The notes beneath the pieces are model-generated. The model was not told the DNA's origin. It worked only from the letters and a program-made list of their open reading frames with translations, and made no database searches. This document shows positions 5,868 to 8,245 of a stretch of DNA of 8,245 bases, in pieces. The stretch comes from Sabulitectum sp964604135 (GTDB lineage: Bacteria > Fermentibacterota > Fermentibacteria > Fermentibacterales > JCC-6). The translations under genes were made by a program, and so were the position numbers. Location of the stretch: assembly GCA_964604135.1 (NCBI GenBank), contig CAZRXU010000109.1, positions 1-8,245 on the forward strand, given 5' to 3'. Positions within the stretch are counted from its first letter, which is position 1; every line of letters starts with the position of its first letter.

Positions 5868-7646
5868 ATGAAATTAGTGATTGTGTGTGCTTGTCTGGCT
5901 GCTGTTGTATCTGCTTCAACAATGGAACAAACTGACTGGAGCGGAGGGCCTGGCGTTTCTTCTGTGGTAAGTGGATGGGCAAATGCTTTTACAAGCTGCA
6001 GCGATGTTGCCTGGAGATCTGTTCCCGGTCAGATTCAACTGTCATCAACACCTCTCTCCAGTTGCGTTGAGCACTTGGTGTTCCTGGGAGTGGTAAAACC
6101 ATACGCAGTTGACATAGGCGATATCAACAACGATGGCCTAAACGATATCGTTATGGGTGCCGAAGGGGCAGGTGTGGTTCATGCTTACTTCGGTGCTCCT
6201 GGTGGAGGATGGACCAGGCAGATAGTATCTTCTGATTCGCCGGGTGTTAATGGAATTGCATTGTGTGACATAAATAGCGATGGGAAAATGGATATTCTCG
6301 CAGGTGCTGATGATGAGCTGCATATTTTTCTTAACCAGGGAGGATCAAGCCCTGCATGGAACAAAAGCACTGTTTCCGGCGGGTATTCAACTCTGCATGA
6401 TGTGGAATCAGCTGACATGGATGCAGATGGTGATACAGACATAATTCTAGCCGACTGCGACGGCGATCGTCTGTTCTGGCTGAGAAACGACGGAGGCTCA
6501 ACACCTGCATGGACAGAACTGCAAATTGATGCAACAATGGACTATCCCTGCAAGATCCACCCTGTTGATATTAATCTTGATGGCAACATGGACGTGGTTT
6601 GTGCTGCGTGGTCAGGAAACAAGCTATCTGTTTTCTACGGTTCAGGCGGTCAGAATCCTTCGTGGACCTCCCAGACTGTAGATTCAGCAATCAGTGGTGC
6701 CCACGGGGCCAGAGCCTGCGATATAGACTCGGATGGAGACATAGATATTCTTGCTGTTTCACTGAATCAAAGCAAACTTTTTCTTTACAGAAACGGAGGA
6801 GGAACCCCAATCCAGTGGACTCGTGAAACGATTGGCCAGATTGATTACGCCGCCATTGTCAGAACAGGCGATATAGACGGTGACGGAGACTATGACGTAA
6901 TTTCATCTTCGTTCGGTAACGCCGGTGTGGCATGGTGGGAGAACACAGACGGTGGTACTGCGTTCGTAAAACACACTGTTAAAACCGGTGGATCTTCTGT
7001 AGCATGGGCAATGCCCGGCGACCTCGACAATGATGGAGACCTTGATGTTCTTGCAGTAAGATATGACGGGAACTCCATGTACTGGTACGAAGTTACAGAG
7101 TTCCTTTCCACCGGTCAACTGCTCAGTTCTGTTCTTCAACTTGGCGAACCTGCAGAATGGGCATGTATCGACTGGACCAGCCAAGTACCAGCCGACTGTG
7201 GCTTAACTGTTCAGTTCCGATCATCGGATAATTCGGCAGATCTGGGACAGTGGTCGCAGGAGTACAGCTCACCGGCATTTGTTTCCGGTGAAATCCACCA
7301 ATACTTCCAGTACCGGATTAACATGAACTCTTCAAATACTGAAAGCTCCCCGATAATCGAAAAATTCAACCTGAGCTGGGATCCTCAAGGAATAGTGAAT
7401 CAGAACGAAAATGAGTTCATAAACTGCCAGAATCCCTGTTTTGGTTCGATCTGTGTAAACCCGGCAGAGAACCAGAATCAGTCTTTCACGATCCAGGTGT
7501 ATTCAACTGTAGGAAGACTTGTTGATGCAGGCTCGGCTGATACTCAGAACAGCTTTGTATCCAACAGGTTATCTCCCGGTGTTTATCTGATTACAGTTAA
7601 ATCTGCAGGCAGGGTTATTGAAAGCAGGTCGGTAATCCTTCTCTGA
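5868..7646 (+). CDS. Exported seven-repeat FG-GAP/VCBS beta-propeller protein with C-terminal sorting-like domain
   Basis: The start at 5868 is fixed by AAAGGAG and by the signal peptide it opens (MKLVIVCACLAAVVSA, cut after about residue 16); the frame is open further upstream to 5637 but without such signals. The 592-residue protein has seven DxDxDGxxD calcium-loop repeats beginning at Asp85, 134, 183, 234, 285, 335 and 385, spaced 49-51 residues apart, predicting a closed seven-bladed propeller as in integrin-alpha-like FG-GAP/VCBS proteins. Between loops recur aromatic and glycine-rich stretches such as GGSSPAW and GGSTPAW. A beta-rich domain follows (about 420-510, with WSQEYSSPAF and YFQYRINM). 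The last ~75 residues (NPCFGSICVN..., then IQVYSTVGRLVDAG, LSPGVYLITV) resemble type A sorting domains of type IX secretion. A surface or extracellular binding role is likely; the ligand is unknown. It is monocistronic, with a hairpin directly after the stop. Confidence 0.88.
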   Translation: MKLVIVCACLAAVVSASTMEQTDWSGGPGVSSVVSGWANAFTSCSDVAWRSVPGQIQLSSTPLSSCVEHLVFLGVVKPYAVDIGDINNDGLNDIVMGAEGAGVVHAYFGAPGGGWTRQIVSSDSPGVNGIALCDINSDGKMDILAGADDELHIFLNQGGSSPAWNKSTVSGGYSTLHDVESADMDADGDTDIILADCDGDRLFWLRNDGGSTPAWTELQIDATMDYPCKIHPVDINLDGNMDVVCAAWSGNKLSVFYGSGGQNPSWTSQTVDSAISGAHGARACDIDSDGDIDILAVSLNQSKLFLYRNGGGTPIQWTRETIGQIDYAAIVRTGDIDGDGDYDVISSSFGNAGVAWWENTDGGTAFVKHTVKTGGSSVAWAMPGDLDNDGDLDVLAVRYDGNSMYWYEVTEFLSTGQLLSSVLQLGEPAEWACIDWTSQVPADCGLTVQFRSSDNSADLGQWSQEYSSPAFVSGEIHQYFQYRINMNSSNTESSPIIEKFNLSWDPQGIVNQNENEFINCQNPCFGSICVNPAENQNQSFTIQVYSTVGRLVDAGSADTQNSFVSNRLSPGVYLITVKSAGRVIESRSVILL

Positions 7647-7654
7647 TCGAGTAT

Positions 7655-7682
7655 CTGCCCTTCCCTGCCAGGGGAGGGGCAG
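7655..7682. terminator. GC-rich hairpin between convergent genes
   Basis: CTGCCCTTCCC (7655-7665) pairs with GGGAGGGGCAG (7672-7682) over 11 bp with a single G-T wobble, enclosing a 6-nt loop. It lies 8 bp after the propeller gene's stop and 3 bp before the end of the convergent minus-strand gene, so it may serve both. No T tract follows on either strand, so it is not a classical intrinsic terminator; it may instead block or stabilise transcript ends. Confidence 0.5.
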
Positions 7683-7685
7683 AGA

Positions 7686-8245
7686 TCAATCCGGTAAGCC
7701 ATTGGTAAGAGCGGAATCAGAGTAGTGCCTGGCAAGATTGAGGCTGTGGTGAGTGTACTTGTTGTAAATATCGCGTATTCTGCTGAAAATCTCCCTGTAC
7801 TCCTCTTTGTCGTGTGCCTCCTCAAAAAACGTCATCAGTGCAAAATCTGCTAGCATGAAGAAGTGAATCCAGTAGCTTACATACTGATCATTACACCATA
7901 TTGCATGGGTCAGCGTATCGGGTTTTTCAAAAAAGGCTATAAGATGCTGAACACCGTCAATGTCCATAATTATCCAGTGGCCAGGCCATGGAGCCCTCTT
8001 CCCGGAAGAAAGCTTAAGAAAATCGCAGTTTTCAAATTTCAGATCCTCGTAACCCAGTATAAGAATCGTTCTTCCTTTTTTTCCTGCACTCTCCAGCTGC
8101 TGCTGAAGCCTTTCAAGGAAAAAAGAATCTGCTGTAATCAGTACAGATGATTTTACTTCTTCCAGAAGAGATTCAATTTTGTTAAACAGCTGATCTGAGC
8201 TGTTGATTTTGTATATGGCAGACTCAATAACAGGAGATTCAAACT
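7686..8245 (-). CDS. TrmB-like regulator, C-terminal effector domain, 5' part beyond the right edge
   Basis: The frame is open from the right edge to the stop at 7686, giving the last 185 residues of a longer protein. An internal ATG at 7967 would give only 93 residues and breaks the fold. The visible part begins FESPVIESAIYKI, then an amphipathic helix (LFNKIESLLEEVKSS) and a VLITADS strand, a helix (FFLERLQQQLESAGKKGR) and a TILILGYEDL strand, then HWIIMDIDGVQHLIAFFE and an aromatic helix (YVSYWIHFFMLADFAL). This order resembles the PLD-like effector-binding domain that follows the winged helix in TrmB-family sugar-responsive regulators. The N-terminal DNA-binding part would lie outside, so regulator identity is a moderate-confidence guess; a non-DNA-binding relative is possible. 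It is convergent with the propeller gene. Confidence 0.5.
   Translation of the reverse strand, partial: FESPVIESAIYKINSSDQLFNKIESLLEEVKSSVLITADSFFLERLQQQLESAGKKGRTILILGYEDLKFENCDFLKLSSGKRAPWPGHWIIMDIDGVQHLIAFFEKPDTLTHAIWCNDQYVSYWIHFFMLADFALMTFFEEAHDKEEYREIFSRIRDIYNKYTHHSLNLARHYSDSALTNGLPD

Overview
The window reads as a piece of a bacterial chromosome of moderate GC from an FCB-type lineage (Fibrobacterota, Cloacimonadota, Fermentibacterota, WOR-3 and relatives). This is inferred from content: a gingipain-like C25 peptidase, an exported GH5 glycosidase, and an exported FG-GAP/VCBS beta-propeller protein ending in what looks like a Por/T9SS-type C-terminal sorting domain. No rRNA, tRNA, CRISPR array or transposase was seen, so the lineage is not proven.

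Left block (1-3703, all minus strand) looks like one operon, read from right to left: small four-helix membrane protein B, GH5-type exported glycosidase, small membrane protein A (a paralogue of B, about 61% identical over 128 ungapped residues by hand count), then an exported C25-family cysteine peptidase that runs off the left edge before its catalytic cysteine. Gaps are 18, 90 and 53 bp. The order repeats as 'membrane protein + exported hydrolase' twice, which is the most interesting arrangement here. A plausible sigma70-type promoter lies in front of B.

Middle block: divergent from that operon is a stand-alone SagB-type nitroreductase-fold oxidoreductase (3827-4603, plus), which ends in a hairpin plus T-rich tract overlapping its stop codon. 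Facing it on the minus strand are two broken genes. One is a MazE/AbrB-type antitoxin (4631-4873) cut by an in-frame TAA, with no toxin gene after it. The other is a HAD phosphatase (4969-5683) carrying three apparent frameshifts and one nonsense codon. The antitoxin still has a near-consensus promoter. Either this is a decaying patch or the assembly is poor locally.

Right block: a well-formed promoter and ribosome binding site precede a 592-residue exported protein (5868-7646, plus) with seven calcium-loop repeats spaced 49-51 residues apart. This predicts a seven-bladed propeller, followed by a beta-rich domain and the sorting-like tail. A strong GC hairpin separates it from a convergent, 5'-truncated minus-strand gene (7686 to the right edge) that resembles the C-terminal effector domain of TrmB-type regulators.

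Taken together, the intact genes suggest a cell that exports polymer-degrading enzymes and surface-binding proteins. The link between the small membrane proteins and the hydrolases is inferred from gene order only.
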